A stretch of DNA of 51,885 nucleotides from an uncultured Acidobacteriota bacterium (GTDB lineage Bacteria; Acidobacteriota; CAIWXX01), in NCBI GenBank assembly GCA_903916735.1, contig CAIWXX010000111.1, positions 1-51,885 of the forward strand, given 5' to 3'. The position numbers were made by a program, and so were the translations under genes. Below are positions 17,630-26,364 of the stretch, one piece after another. Under the pieces are notes generated by a model. It did no database searches. It was not told the origin of the DNA and was given only the letters and a program-made list of their open reading frames with translations. Within the stretch, counting starts at the first letter, position 1. Each line of letters starts with the position of its first letter.

Positions 17630-17795
17630 ATCGAGTATTCTCCGATTGCCGGTACACAAGAGACTCTCATCGGACCGCTACCTTTAGGATTACTTTGCAA
17701 TTGAAACGCAACGACATCAATGCTCCATGATTCTATCATTAGACCAACCAATCAGGTCAAGGACGAGGACTGCCTGGGCCAGCGTGACGTCAGAG

Positions 17796-17914
17796 CCATT
17801 CCGGAGCATCATCAGGAAATTTGGAATTAGTGAAGACTCAGCAAAAAGTCGGAAGGAAAACCTTAACTAAAACGCTTCCGGATATTTTCACATTTTGCTT
17901 CGCAAAATCAGCGC
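17796..17914 (-). repeat. Dispersed repeat family 2, copy a
   Basis: On the minus strand it reads GCGCTGATTTTGCGAAGC, then CCGGAAGCGTTTTAGTTAAG, GGTTTTCC and TCACTAATTCCAAAT. These blocks recur in the same order at 31920-32042 and 44059-44190. The first block forms a tight hairpin, ATTTTGC-GAA-GCAAAAT. Confidence 0.8.
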
Positions 17915-17936
17915 ATGATTGCCGCCTATGACCTTG

Positions 17937-18029
17937 GCCTTGCTGCTTGGGCAAGGCGGCAACAGAGGAGCCTCTGCCTCTCCTTCAGGGCTTCATCTCT
18001 CTTGCATGCATCCGGGAATTGAATTCCCG
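17937..18029 (-). other. Run of stem-loops downstream of rplQ
   Basis: Three short hairpins follow the rplQ stop: CGGGAA/TTCCCG (18013-18029), CAGAGG/CCTCTG (about 17963-17976) and GCCTTGC/GCAAGGC (17937-17957, seven pairs, seven-base loop). None has a clear U tract. They may mark the 3' end of the long ribosomal-protein transcript. Confidence 0.35.
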
Positions 18030-18055
18030 AGACGCCATCGGCGGTTGTCTTCCTG

Positions 18056-18637
18056 CTACTGTCCGGATGAGGGGGCCTTGATGTGTTGTTTCTGCTGCCT
18101 GGTTTTGGCGTGCTTTTCGACCTTGTCCGAGGGGCCCCATTTCCCGAATATTTTTCTCCTCGGTTCCTTGACTTCTTCGTGCGTCTCTTCCTTTTTGGTT
18201 TCCTTGGATTCGGCTTCCTTTTCGGTGGTCTTTTCGCCCTTCTTCGCTTTGCCCTTGTCCTTCTTGACCTTCGGCACAAATTCGCTGCCGATCAGCTCAA
18301 GATAAGCCGTATCGGCGCCATCGCCATGCCGCGGCCCGATTTTGATGAGCCTCGTATAGCCGCCGTCGCGAGCTGCGAAGCGCGGCGCGATTTTATCGAA
18401 AAGCTTTTTCACTGTGCTCTTCCGGCTGACAATCCGGAGAACTTGCCTTCTGTGATGCAGCTCGCCCCGCTTGGCGAGCGTGATCATTTTTTCAGCCAAG
18501 GATCGTAACTCTCTCGCCCGCGGAAGCGTCGTCCGAATCCGCTCTCTTTCGAAAAAACAAGTAACCAGATTTCTGAGCATGCTCATCCGGTGTCCGGTTG
18601 GCCTGCCCAACTTCCCGCCATCAACAAGGTGTCTCAT
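18056..18637 (-). CDS. rplQ: Large ribosomal subunit protein bL17 with long charged tail
   Basis: The ATG at 18637 gives 193 residues beginning [20 protein letters not shown], the bL17 signature. The core ends near residue 121. A tail of about 70 residues follows, dominated by Lys and Glu (for example [15 protein letters not shown]); most bL17 proteins end near residue 120. The protein sits at the nascent-peptide exit side of the 50S subunit, so the tail could reach the ribosome surface. It is the last gene of the alpha operon, 73 bases after rpoA. An upstream in-frame start at 18664 is rejected because the known N-terminus is MRH. Confidence 0.97.
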   Translation of the reverse strand: MRHLVDGGKLGRPTGHRMSMLRNLVTCFFERERIRTTLPRARELRSLAEKMITLAKRGELHHRRQVLRIVSRKSTVKKLFDKIAPRFAARDGGYTRLIKIGPRHGDGADTAYLELIGSEFVPKVKKDKGKAKKGEKTTEKEAESKETKKEETHEEVKEPRRKIFGKWGPSDKVEKHAKTRQQKQHIKAPSSGQ

Positions 18638-18710
18638 TCCTGCTCCTGCTTCGGCTCGGTCCAAGACCCGCTCCCGGCGGGCCTCATGCCGGCAGCCTTC
18701 TGCCTGTTAT

Positions 18711-19754
18711 CTATTCGCTTTCGTCCTCGTCAATAATATCGTCTTCATTCAGAACGGGCGCATGTTCCATCGGCATATCGACCTTGTGCGCCACGCCACC
18801 CTCGATCCTCATCCCGAAGCTGAGGCCCATCGTCACCAATATCTCCTTGATTTCGGCAAGGGACTTGCGGCCGAAGTTTTTTGTCTGCAGCATTTCCAGT
18901 TCGGATTTCTGAGCGAGCTCTCCGACAGTCTGGATGTTGGCGTTCTTAAGGCAGTTGTAGCTACGGACTGAGAGCTCCATTTCATCCACTCGTTTGGAAA
19001 GAAGATCGCCAATTTTCTCGATTCTCTTCTCATCCGCCTGCATATCGGCGACCGGCTCTTCTTCAAAATTCATGAAGATCGTCAGATGGTCTTTCAGGAG
19101 CTTGGCGGCAAGGCTGACGGCATCGGCAGCAGTGATGCTGCCATTGGTCCAGATGTCCATGATCAGCTTTTCATAGTCGGTCGTTTGGCCAAGACGCGCC
19201 ATTTCAACTTCGTACTTAACTTTCCGAACAGGTGAGTGAACCGAGTCGATGGGGATGTATCCGACAACGAGGTCTTCTTCGAAGTTTTTCTCGGCAGCAA
19301 CATACCCGCGTCCATATTTCAGCCTCATCTCCATCTGCAGTGAACCGTTTTCGGAGATGGTGGCAATATGAGATTCCGGGTTCAGGATCTGGACGTCCCC
19401 ATCAATTTGGATATCCTTGGCCTTGATCTCACAGGGGCCGGTGGCCTTGATGGTGAGGGTCTTTGGTTGCTGCGTGTTCACTTTAAAGAAGATCTGTTTC
19501 AGGTTCAGGATAATATCGGTTGTGTCTTCGACCACACCGGGGATCGCGGAGAACTCGTGAAGGACTCCTTCGATTTTGACGGCCGTGATCGCCGGTCCCT
19601 CGATTGATGACAGCAATGTGCGCCGCAGAGCATTGCCGATGGTCGTCGCAAACCCGCGTTCAAAAGGCTGAGCCGTGAATTGCCCGTGTTCGGCGGTCTG
19701 CATTTCCGAGTTCCATTCCATCCTCTTCGGCTTCTGAAACCCTTTCCAAAGCAT
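18711..19754 (-). CDS. rpoA: DNA-directed RNA polymerase alpha subunit
   Basis: The ATG at 19754 follows AAGGAGAA and gives 347 residues. The N-terminal assembly domain contains [19 protein letters not shown], the dimerisation and beta-binding signature. The C-terminal domain (about 245-315) has [20 protein letters not shown] and [15 protein letters not shown], which contact UP elements and activators. A short acidic tail ([12 protein letters not shown]) extends past the alpha-CTD. It lies 31 bases after rpsD and before rplQ, the usual bacterial order. The ORF extends upstream to 19811 but that part overlaps the end of rpsD and has no homology. Confidence 0.98.
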   Translation of the reverse strand: MLWKGFQKPKRMEWNSEMQTAEHGQFTAQPFERGFATTIGNALRRTLLSSIEGPAITAVKIEGVLHEFSAIPGVVEDTTDIILNLKQIFFKVNTQQPKTLTIKATGPCEIKAKDIQIDGDVQILNPESHIATISENGSLQMEMRLKYGRGYVAAEKNFEEDLVVGYIPIDSVHSPVRKVKYEVEMARLGQTTDYEKLIMDIWTNGSITAADAVSLAAKLLKDHLTIFMNFEEEPVADMQADEKRIEKIGDLLSKRVDEMELSVRSYNCLKNANIQTVGELAQKSELEMLQTKNFGRKSLAEIKEILVTMGLSFGMRIEGGVAHKVDMPMEHAPVLNEDDIIDEDESE

Positions 19755-19785
19755 ATTCTTCTCCTTAAATGATCCGGGGGTGCGC

Positions 19786-20421
19786 TTACACCTTGCTGTA
19801 CAACTCGACAATCAGATGCTCGGAGACCGGGTATTTAATGTCTTCGCGTTTTGGCATCGCGAGCACCTTGCCGGACATAGTCTCCCAGTTCATTTCGAGC
19901 CACGGTAGGAGGCCGCCCTTACCGCGAGCCGATTCGAGGGCATTCTGTACGTGCACGTTCTTGAGATATTTCTCATCGAGAGTGATGCTATCACCACCCG
20001 TCACGAGATAGGACGGGATGTCGACTTTTTTCCCATTGACGCGGATGTGACCATGCAGGATCGCCTGGCGCGCATTGGACATGGAAGAGCCGAATCCTAA
20101 GCGATGGACGATGTTATCGAGCCTGCGTTCTAATAGAAGCAGCAGGTTTTCGCCCGTCACGCCCTTCATTTTTTCGGCCTTCGCGAAGTAATTTTTGAAT
20201 TGCAGCTCTAACAAGCCGAACATTCTCTTCAGCTTTTGCTTCTCACGCAGCTGCAGGCCGTAGCCGACGACCTTACCCCGCCGCGCCGTGCCATGCTGAC
20301 CCGGGGGGAAATTACGTTTTTCGATCGCGCATGAATCTTTGAAACACCTCTCCCCCTTGAGGAAGAGTTTTGTGCCTTCCTTGCGACAAAGCCTGCAGAC
20401 CGCTCCAGTGTATCGCGCCAC
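19786..20421 (-). CDS. rpsD: Small ribosomal subunit protein uS4 (zinc-binding form)
   Basis: The start is GTG at 20421, giving [16 protein letters not shown], with AGGAGGA just upstream; an in-frame ATG six codons earlier would place the binding site inside the gene. Length is 211 residues. Four cysteines (CRLC and CFKDSC) form the zinc-binding N-terminal motif seen in C+ paralogues of uS4. The S4 RNA-binding domain follows ([28 protein letters not shown]). The protein nucleates 16S rRNA folding and in many bacteria represses its own operon. A 204-base gap with a hairpin and a good -10 separates it from rpsK, more than is usual inside this operon. Confidence 0.97.
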   Translation of the reverse strand: MARYTGAVCRLCRKEGTKLFLKGERCFKDSCAIEKRNFPPGQHGTARRGKVVGYGLQLREKQKLKRMFGLLELQFKNYFAKAEKMKGVTGENLLLLLERRLDNIVHRLGFGSSMSNARQAILHGHIRVNGKKVDIPSYLVTGGDSITLDEKYLKNVHVQNALESARGKGGLLPWLEMNWETMSGKVLAMPKREDIKYPVSEHLIVELYSKV

Positions 20422-20527
20422 AGTTCCTCCTACCAACATCCGGCGAGTTCCGGTCTCGTTCTCATGAGACCCGCCCCGCCAAGACTCAGCATGCGAGACA
20501 CGGGGACGTGGATCTGGAGCCGGCCAA

Positions 20528-20616
20528 CCGGGAGAGTTCCCGGCATCCACTCCTTCGAACAATCCAATTGCGCCGTCACCCTGACTCTCGCTCCTTTTTT
20601 CCTCTTACTTATTATA
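20528..20616 (-). promoter_or_regulatory. Possible internal promoter and hairpin before rpsD
   Basis: On the minus strand a perfect TATAAT (20611-20616) sits just after the rpsK stop, but no convincing -35 is present at 16-18 bases. Downstream, CCGGGA (20528-20533) pairs with TCCCGG (20538-20543) around a four-base loop. The 204-base spacer could hold a secondary promoter or a uS4-type control site. Confidence 0.3.
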
Positions 20617-20625
20617 TTAACGTTC

Positions 20626-21045
20626 TTACACTCGGCGCTTCTTCGGCGGCCGGCAACCGTTGTGTGGGATCGGCGTGACATCGCGGATGGATTTCACATC
20701 GAGCCCAGTGGCCTGCAGAGAGCGAATCGCACTCTCCCGGCCGGCGCCAGGTCCCTTGATTCTGACTTCAACCTGACGCATTCCATGATCTTTGGCCCCG
20801 TTTCCAGCAGCCGTGGCAGCCACTTGCGCGGCAAACGGCGTGCCCTTCCGGGACCCCTTGAATCCCTGGCTCCCGGAACTCGCCTGACACACCAGATCGC
20901 CTTCCATGTCCGTGATCGAAATGATGGTATTGTTGAAGGTCGCCTGAATGTAGGCTATCCCATTGAAGACGTTTTTCTTTTCCTTCTTTTTCTTAAAGAC
21001 CTTGGCCTTGCCGGCCTTGGCTGATCCGGCCGCTTTTTGTGCCAT
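20626..21045 (-). CDS. rpsK: Small ribosomal subunit protein uS11
   Basis: The 139-residue product has the uS11 core: [35 protein letters not shown] and the C-terminal [18 protein letters not shown]. The N-terminal 25 residues are Lys/Ala-rich and longer than usual. It forms part of the 30S platform near the mRNA exit. It lies 17 bases after rpsM in the standard order, and the ATG follows AAGGGAACTT. Confidence 0.98.
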   Translation of the reverse strand: MAQKAAGSAKAGKAKVFKKKKEKKNVFNGIAYIQATFNNTIISITDMEGDLVCQASSGSQGFKGSRKGTPFAAQVAATAAGNGAKDHGMRQVEVRIKGPGAGRESAIRSLQATGLDVKSIRDVTPIPHNGCRPPKKRRV

Positions 21046-21062
21046 TCTAAGTTCCCTTCTTG

Positions 21063-21449
21063 CTACTTCCTGGGCGGCGTCTTCTTGGCCTTGACAATTG
21101 CGCCCTTGCGTGGACCCTTCCGAGTACGGGCATTCGTTTTGGTTCGTTGCCCGCGCACCGGAAGATTGCGGCGATGGCGTATGCCTGCATAGGAGCCGAT
21201 TTCCATGAGCCGTTTGATGTTCATGGAAACTTCCTTGCGGAGATCGCCTTCGACACTCCCCTCGCGTTCAATGATCTGCCGGATACGGTTGACCTCTTCT
21301 TCGGTCAAATCCTTCACGCGCTTGTCTCTGTTGACCCGCGCTTCATCGAGAATCCGGTTCGACCGGCTCCGGCCGATACCGAAAATATAGGTCAACCCGA
21401 TTTCGACTCGCTTCTCCCGCGGTAAATCGACACCAGCAATTCGTGCCAA
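21063..21449 (-). CDS. rpsM: Small ribosomal subunit protein uS13, TTG start
   Basis: The 128-residue product reads [20 protein letters not shown], the invariant uS13 N-terminus, but the start codon is TTG. AAAGGAGG lies upstream at suitable distance. Other signatures are [17 protein letters not shown] and the C-terminal [17 protein letters not shown], which reaches to the P-site tRNA. It makes bridges to the 50S subunit. It follows rpmJ by 12 bases. No in-frame ATG fits, so the TTG start is firm. Confidence 0.97.
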   Translation of the reverse strand: MARIAGVDLPREKRVEIGLTYIFGIGRSRSNRILDEARVNRDKRVKDLTEEEVNRIRQIIEREGSVEGDLRKEVSMNIKRLMEIGSYAGIRHRRNLPVRGQRTKTNARTRKGPRKGAIVKAKKTPPRK

Positions 21450-21461
21450 CGACGACCTCCT

Positions 21462-21575
21462 TTATCCCTGCCGCTGCTTATGCTTCGAGTTTTTGCAGAT
21501 AACGCGGATCACACCCTTGCGGCGGACAATCTTGCATTTGTCGCAAATAACCTTGACCGAGCTTCTTACCTTCAT
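21462..21575 (-). CDS. rpmJ: Large ribosomal subunit protein bL36
   Basis: This 37-residue gene reads [20 protein letters not shown] and ends [12 protein letters not shown]. The zinc ligands are CDKC, a third Cys (ICK) and His, the C+ form. It lies between infA and rpsM as in most bacteria. Its start is 31 bases after infA. Confidence 0.97.
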   Translation of the reverse strand: MKVRSSVKVICDKCKIVRRKGVIRVICKNSKHKQRQG

Positions 21576-21606
21576 ACGGATACTCCCGGCTCTTCCCTCA
21601 TAGCTG

Positions 21607-21825
21607 CTATTTCAAACGATACGTGATCCGGCCCCGTGTCAGGTCATAGGGCGATAGTTCCACCATGACTTTGTCACCGGGCAGGATACGGATAAAATTC
21701 TTTCTCATTTTTCCAGAGATGTGAGCAAGCACCTGGTGCTTGTTTTCGAGCTGAACCTTGAACATGGCATTGGGCAGCGGTTCGATCACGACGCCTTCAA
21801 CTTCGATCGCATCTTCCTTCGGCAT
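21607..21825 (-). CDS. infA: Translation initiation factor IF-1
   Basis: The ATG at 21825 gives the standard 72 residues. The OB-fold is recognisable in [20 protein letters not shown] and the end [19 protein letters not shown]. It binds the ribosomal A site during initiation. The start lies one base after the map stop codon, so the two are probably coupled. Longer in-frame starts overlap map and are rejected. Confidence 0.98.
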   Translation of the reverse strand: MPKEDAIEVEGVVIEPLPNAMFKVQLENKHQVLAHISGKMRKNFIRILPGDKVMVELSPYDLTRGRITYRLK

Positions 21826-21826
21826 C

Positions 21827-22582
21827 TCACTCACCTTCCAGTTTCGAGAGGATGTCAGCCCCATTTTTCGTGATAGCGATCGTGTGCTCCCAGTGAGCGG
21901 AGAGCCGGCCATCTAGAGTTTCGGCCGTCCAATTGTCGGCCAATACCTTGACTTCGTGGGTTCCCTCGTTGACCATCGGCTCGATCGCCAGCACCATGCC
22001 CTCTTTGAGCCGAGGGCCTTTTCCGCGAGTGCCGTAATTTGGAACCTGCGGATCCTCGTGCAAATTCGTGCCGATCCCGTGCCCTACGTAACTTCTGACG
22101 ACCGCGTATCCTTGCGATTCGACGGCTTCCTGTATGGCGCACGAAATATCGGAAATCCTATTTCCAACAACTGCCTGCTGAATTCCAAGATACAGCGATT
22201 CTCGTGTGACGCTGATCAGGCGCGCAGCGCGAACCGTGGCATTGCCGGCCACCGCTGTGACAGCTGCATCACCGTAATAGCCATCGAGCAAAACTCCCAA
22301 ATCGAGAGAGACGAGATCGCCGTTATTCAGCCGGCGGCTATTGGGGATGCCATGGATGACCTGGCTGTTGACAGAAGCGCAAAGCGCCGCTGGATAGCCG
22401 CGGTAGCCCTTGAATGCGGGCTTCGCCCCAGCTTCCCGGATGCTCGCCTCCGCGATCTCATCCAGTTCTTTGGTTGTTCCCCCGACCACCACAGCTTTCT
22501 CCATTTTTTTCAGAATCTTTGCCACCAGCCGGCAGCTTGTTCGAATTTTCTCAATTTCTTTCTCCGACCTGCAGATGATCAT
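21827..22582 (-). CDS. map: Type I methionine aminopeptidase
   Basis: The 251-residue enzyme starts [20 protein letters not shown]. The five metal ligands of the pita-bread fold are visible in context: two Asp in [18 protein letters not shown], His in [10 protein letters not shown], Glu in IEPMVNEG and Glu in HWEHTIAI. It removes initiator methionine from nascent proteins. It follows secY by 34 bases. In most bacteria adk lies between secY and map; here there is no room for it. Confidence 0.96.
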   Translation of the reverse strand: MIICRSEKEIEKIRTSCRLVAKILKKMEKAVVVGGTTKELDEIAEASIREAGAKPAFKGYRGYPAALCASVNSQVIHGIPNSRRLNNGDLVSLDLGVLLDGYYGDAAVTAVAGNATVRAARLISVTRESLYLGIQQAVVGNRISDISCAIQEAVESQGYAVVRSYVGHGIGTNLHEDPQVPNYGTRGKGPRLKEGMVLAIEPMVNEGTHEVKVLADNWTAETLDGRLSAHWEHTIAITKNGADILSKLEGE

Positions 22583-22616
22583 CTGACCAGCGCAGCGGCG
22601 TACCATACGACCATGA

Positions 22617-23996
22617 TCATCTCCTGCCCCGCAGGCGGCTGCTCTTCATGAAGCCGTCGTAGTGCCTCATGATGAGTTGCGATTCGAGCTGCTGCATGGT
22701 GTCCATGGCGACTCCGACGACGATCAACAGAGATGTTCCGCCGAAGTAAAAGTTGATGCCCAGACCATTGATGATGAATTCAGGCAGGTTTCGATCCAGC
22801 CAGGGGCCAACGAACGGTATGGGAGCGACCTTGAACCCGGCCATGAGGAATTCCGGGAGAAGCGCAACAGCAGCCAGGTAGATGGCGCCGCCAAGCGTGA
22901 TACGCGTCAGTATCTTGTCGATATACTCGGCCGTCCGTTTTCCCGGCCTGATCCCGGGTATGAATCCACCATATTTCTGTAAATTGTCCGCGACATCATT
23001 TGGGTTGAAAATGATGGCGACATAGAAGTAACAGAAAAAGATGATCGCCGTTATATACAGGAGATTGTAGAGCGGCATGCCCCATTCAAGCTGCTTCGCA
23101 AAGCCTTTCGTGATGGGATGATCAATAAGTTTGGCGATTGTCGCCGGCAGGACTATGACCGACGATGCGAAGATGATCGGAATGACGCCGCCTGTATTGA
23201 CGCGGAGCGGGAGATGAGTCGATTGACCGCCCATCATGCGACGACCGACCACGCGCTTCGCATATTGAACCGTGATCCGCCGCTGACCTCGCTCGACAAA
23301 CACAATCGCAGCAACGACGACAACCATCATGGCGAACATCGGTATCAGCTGGAGAATCGACAGGCGCCCCGATCGGAAACTCGTAAAGAGATCAAACATC
23401 GCTCGCGGCAGCCCAACGACGATACCGGCGAAGATGATGAGTGAAATTCCATTGCCGATTCCGCGCTCAGTGATCTGTTCACCCAGCCACATGATGAAGG
23501 CCGTGCCGGTTGTGAGTGTCAGAACCGACATCAAACGAAATCCCCAGCCCGGATGAGTGATGATCGGCGCGCCGCCCGGCGCTGTGAGGTTTTCAAGCCC
23601 GATGCCGATACCGAGTGACTGGATGATGCTGAGGACGACCGTGCCATATCGCGTGTACTGCGTAATTTTTTTCCGGCCGGTCTCGCCTTCCTTCGACAGC
23701 TTTTCCATGTACGGCCAGACGACCGTCAATAGCTGGAGGATGATCGATGCGCTGATGTACGGCATGATGTTCAGCGCGAAGATCGTCATGCGAGAAAGGT
23801 TCCGCCCGGAGAAAAGATCTACGAAGCCGATGATCGAACCCTTGGCGGCTTCAAAAAGAGCCTGCAGAGCTTCGGCGTTGATGCCCGGGCTCGGAATTTG
23901 AGACCCAAGCCGGTAGACGGCCAGCAAGCCAAGTGTAAACAGGACCCGCTTTCGCAGGTCCGGGATATTAAAGATGTTGCGTATGGAGTCGATCAA
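22617..23996 (-). CDS. secY: Protein translocase subunit SecY, TTG start
   Basis: The 459-residue membrane protein starts [20 protein letters not shown], matching the SecY N-terminus, with TTG as start codon. GGGAGGT lies upstream inside rplO, and the start overlaps the rplO stop in TTGA. About ten membrane segments are present, with the plug-region features after the first and the cytosolic loop signatures [11 protein letters not shown] and [10 protein letters not shown]. It forms the Sec channel with SecE and SecG, which exports the signal-peptide proteins seen elsewhere in the window. No ATG near the N-terminus is a better start. Confidence 0.97.
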   Translation of the reverse strand: MIDSIRNIFNIPDLRKRVLFTLGLLAVYRLGSQIPSPGINAEALQALFEAAKGSIIGFVDLFSGRNLSRMTIFALNIMPYISASIILQLLTVVWPYMEKLSKEGETGRKKITQYTRYGTVVLSIIQSLGIGIGLENLTAPGGAPIITHPGWGFRLMSVLTLTTGTAFIMWLGEQITERGIGNGISLIIFAGIVVGLPRAMFDLFTSFRSGRLSILQLIPMFAMMVVVVAAIVFVERGQRRITVQYAKRVVGRRMMGGQSTHLPLRVNTGGVIPIIFASSVIVLPATIAKLIDHPITKGFAKQLEWGMPLYNLLYITAIIFFCYFYVAIIFNPNDVADNLQKYGGFIPGIRPGKRTAEYIDKILTRITLGGAIYLAAVALLPEFLMAGFKVAPIPFVGPWLDRNLPEFIINGLGINFYFGGTSLLIVVGVAMDTMQQLESQLIMRHYDGFMKSSRLRGRR

Positions 23997-24433
23997 GATG
24001 CGATCACCTCCCAGCTCCCGCCGGCAGCCTCTATCTTCAGGCCTGCTTCATGCGAGAACTTGTGAGCTCGAATCTTGACAGCCCGCTTCAACTCGCCGTC
24101 TCCCAGAACCTTGATCTGGGAACCGGGCCGAGCCAAACCAAGGGCGACCAATTCTTCAGGTCCGAACTCAGATCCTTCCAACTTCTCAAATTTCCATATA
24201 TTGATAACGTGATACTCTTTTTTGAAGATGTTCGTAAAGCCGCGCTTTGGGACACGTCTGTGGAGCGGCATCTGGCCGCCTTCGAATCCCCGCTTCTGAG
24301 ATGTACCGGCTCGGCTCCACTGCCCCTTCGATCCTCGTCCGGCGGTCTTGCCGTTGCCGCTGCCGGGCCCGCGTCCGCGACGCTTGCTGTTCTTTGTCGA
24401 TCCTGGTGATTTTTTTAATGTGGAGAGATTCAT
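23993..24433 (-). CDS. rplO: Large ribosomal subunit protein uL15
   Basis: The ATG at 24433 gives 146 residues. The glycine- and basic-rich N-terminus ([20 protein letters not shown]) and [19 protein letters not shown] are diagnostic of uL15. The C-terminal domain ends [16 protein letters not shown]. It binds 23S rRNA late in 50S assembly. The stop overlaps the secY start by four bases. The ORF extends upstream into rpmD but that part is not conserved. Confidence 0.97.
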   Translation of the reverse strand: MNLSTLKKSPGSTKNSKRRGRGPGSGNGKTAGRGSKGQWSRAGTSQKRGFEGGQMPLHRRVPKRGFTNIFKKEYHVINIWKFEKLEGSEFGPEELVALGLARPGSQIKVLGDGELKRAVKIRAHKFSHEAGLKIEAAGGSWEVIAS

Positions 24434-24452
24434 CGCACCTTGCTCCTGCTCG

Positions 24453-24650
24453 CTACCCGCGCGTGCTGATAATCTTGACGAGATGGGGTACCTTGGCCAC
24501 CATTCCCCGGATCGAGGGCGTATCATAGAGCTCGACTGTGCGATTCAATCGCCGGAGCCCCAGCCCTATAATGATCTCCTTCTGGCGATAGTCGAACCCG
24601 ATTCCGCTTTTCACCAGCTTCAACATAATTTTCTTCTCCGGCTTCGCCAC
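24453..24650 (-). CDS. rpmD: Large ribosomal subunit protein uL30, GTG start
   Basis: The start is GTG at 24650 after AAGGAGC, giving 65 residues. [20 protein letters not shown] and [20 protein letters not shown] match uL30. It is followed by rplO after 19 bases. The 253-base gap separating it from rpsE is unusual for this operon. Confidence 0.95.
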   Translation of the reverse strand: MAKPEKKIMLKLVKSGIGFDYRQKEIIIGLGLRRLNRTVELYDTPSIRGMVAKVPHLVKIISTRG

Positions 24651-24861
24651 GTCGAACGCTCCTTGCAATCCCCGCAATTTACTCGCGGAAAATTCCGATC
24701 ATATAGAAATTGGCCTTCATAAGCAATACATGAGAGAAGAGTCCATTTGATCGTGTACGCCAGAACGGGCAAGACCCACCACAGGCGACGAATCCGGACC
24801 GGAATCTCTCATTTTAGTATCTGCACTCTTGTTCAGCTCCCGGCACAGCAGCCCATGATTC

Positions 24862-24879
24862 CGGCCTCATTCGAGGCCG
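24862..24879 (-). other. Stem-loop in the rpsE-rpmD gap
   Basis: CGGCCTC (24862-24868) and GAGGCCG (24873-24879) form a perfect seven-pair stem with a four-base loop, 24 bases after the rpsE stop. No U tract follows, so it may be a processing or partial-attenuation site. The rest of the gap holds no gene that I can see. Confidence 0.4.
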
Positions 24880-24903
24880 AAACGCCTGCGAGGGAGATGA
24901 GGT

Positions 24904-25479
24904 TTATTTTGTTGGTGGAGGCGGCGTTGGCTGCTGCTCCTGTGGATTCTCCGCGATCGGGGCTGGAGATGCCGGGCGCGCCGCCGGGATCTCTTTCCCG
25001 CGACGTTCGAGCAACTGATTCGGGCTTTTTAACCTCTGAAGCCCGTCGAATGCCGCTCGGATGACATTGTGCGGATTGGTTGTTCTGATTGATTTCGTCA
25101 GAATGTCACGGATTCCAACTGCCTGCAAAACGGCTCGCACGGGTCCGCCGGCGATGACGCCGGTGCCGGGTGCCGCGGGCTTGAGGAGAACACGCCCGGA
25201 TGAGTACATCCCGATGATAGTATGGGGAATCGTCGATCCCGCTAAAGAAACCTTAATGAGGTGATTGCGCGCCTTTTCAACCGCCTTCTTGATGGCCAGC
25301 GGAACTTCGCGAGCCTTGCCTTTGGCAAAGCCGACATGCCCGGCGCCGTCACCAACAACGACCAGCGCCGAAAAACTCAAATTCTTGCCGCCCTTGACAA
25401 CCTTCGTGACGCGGTTGATGGCAACCACGTGGTCCTTCAGCTCGAGCTGGCTTGGATCGATTTTCTCTAATTTGCGCAA
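24904..25479 (-). CDS. rpsE: Small ribosomal subunit protein uS5, TTG start
   Basis: The 191-residue protein starts at TTG 25479 after AGGAGG. The double-stranded RNA-binding domain ([40 protein letters not shown]) and the C-terminal domain ([20 protein letters not shown]) are typical. A tail of about 30 residues after [15 protein letters not shown] is rich in Pro and Ala and ends PTPPPPTK; it is not part of the usual core. uS5 helps decoding accuracy and mRNA unwinding at the 30S entry site. The gene is 23 bases after rplR. Confidence 0.97.
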   Translation of the reverse strand: MRKLEKIDPSQLELKDHVVAINRVTKVVKGGKNLSFSALVVVGDGAGHVGFAKGKAREVPLAIKKAVEKARNHLIKVSLAGSTIPHTIIGMYSSGRVLLKPAAPGTGVIAGGPVRAVLQAVGIRDILTKSIRTTNPHNVIRAAFDGLQRLKSPNQLLERRGKEIPAARPASPAPIAENPQEQQPTPPPPTK

Positions 25480-25502
25480 AAATTCCTCCTCTTTGCCGGG
25501 CT

Positions 25503-26045
25503 CTAGAAATCCAATCCTGCGTCCCGGGCGCCATCAGCAAATGCTTTCACTCTGCCGTGGTACAGGAAGCCACCCCGGTCGAAGACAACGTGTTTGATCC
25601 CCTTCGCCGCCACCTTACGCGCCATATATTTTCCGAGAAGTATCGCGGTGAGGACACTCTTCCCGATCTGCTGGAGCTTCTCCTCAGGCTTTTCGGCCTT
25701 CTCCGATTTCTCCGGCTTCTCAGCACCTTTCTTGTCCTGGCCCTTCTTCTCAACCTTTTTCTCAGGCTTTTCCTGCTTAAGCGCTTTCTCTTGAGACTTC
25801 CCCTTCTTGGTCACCTTTTCAATGTACTCTTTTTCAAGAGCCGGAAAAGCATCCTTGAACTCCTTCTCGAGGGTGGACACAGAGGCGAGTGTGATCCCCT
25901 TGAGATCGTCAATGGCCTGCGCGTAAAAATGTTTGTTGCTTCTGTACACCGCCACCCGCGGCCGATCAGGTGTGCCGAGAACTTTTTTCCGGACACGCAG
26001 GTGAATCCGACCCCGGCGATACTGCCTCACAATGCTCTTGTCCAT
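25503..26045 (-). CDS. rplR: Large ribosomal subunit protein uL18 with a large charged insertion
   Basis: The N-terminal part ([37 protein letters not shown]) and the C-terminal part ([30 protein letters not shown]) are standard uL18. Between them, residues about 60-125 hold a Lys/Glu/Pro-rich low-complexity segment (such as [20 protein letters not shown]). The total is 180 residues instead of about 120. uL18 binds 5S rRNA in the central protuberance. The insertion falls where the core has a variable loop before the [17 protein letters not shown] helix, so the fold can survive. It is the first gene of this cluster, with a promoter about 75 bases upstream. Confidence 0.95.
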   Translation of the reverse strand: MDKSIVRQYRRGRIHLRVRKKVLGTPDRPRVAVYRSNKHFYAQAIDDLKGITLASVSTLEKEFKDAFPALEKEYIEKVTKKGKSQEKALKQEKPEKKVEKKGQDKKGAEKPEKSEKAEKPEEKLQQIGKSVLTAILLGKYMARKVAAKGIKHVVFDRGGFLYHGRVKAFADGARDAGLDF

Positions 26046-26083
26046 TCCTTACCTCAAAACTGCTCGCTTCCGAACACAATACA

Positions 26084-26099
26084 CGCCTTTAAAAAGGCG
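26084..26099 (-). promoter_or_regulatory. Stem-loop in the rplR leader
   Basis: CGCCTTT (26084-26090) pairs with AAAGGCG (26093-26099) within the first 20 bases of the predicted transcript. It could be a short control element or a stability hairpin. Confidence 0.4.
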
Positions 26100-26105
26100 A
26101 AGAGC

Positions 26106-26133
26106 ATTATACGCAAAAACGGCATAGATTCAA
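26106..26133 (-). promoter_or_regulatory. Sigma70 promoter of the rplR-rplQ cluster
   Basis: On the minus strand TTGAAT (26128-26133) and a perfect TATAAT (26106-26111) are 16 bases apart. It is the only good promoter in the 319-base gap before rplR and indicates that transcription of this part of the spc operon starts here. Confidence 0.7.
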
Positions 26134-26364
26134 GGAAAAAATTTGAAGACCTCAAGACAGTAGTATGAGATATGTGTCCGGGCGGCGCTCGGAGGACGTA
26201 TCTGAATCATAGTCCAAATCAACGCCTATGCCCTCTCACGGCCTTCGGAACTACTATTCGCATCCCCGACACGATCTCTGAATTGTGAGAGGGATGTTCA
26301 CTCTGACCGAAGGAGTCGCCTCAAAATTCCAAGCCATATGGAAGAGCGAGTGCCTGATCCTCAC
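26134..26364. other. Intergenic region with a nine-base perfect inverted repeat
   Basis: CCCTCTCAC (26231-26239) and GTGAGAGGG (26285-26293) are perfect complements separated by 45 bases, between the tsaC-type gene end and the rplR promoter. It may form a long-range stem in the tsaC 3' end. Nothing else is seen. Confidence 0.35.

Noticed and set aside
17926-18279. 117-codon Arg-rich ORF on the minus strand
   Set aside because: It is an out-of-frame shadow of the Lys/Glu-rich rplQ tail.
24747-25064. 105-codon ORF spanning the rpsE-rpmD gap
   Set aside because: It overlaps rpsE on the opposite strand and has no ribosome-binding site or motif.
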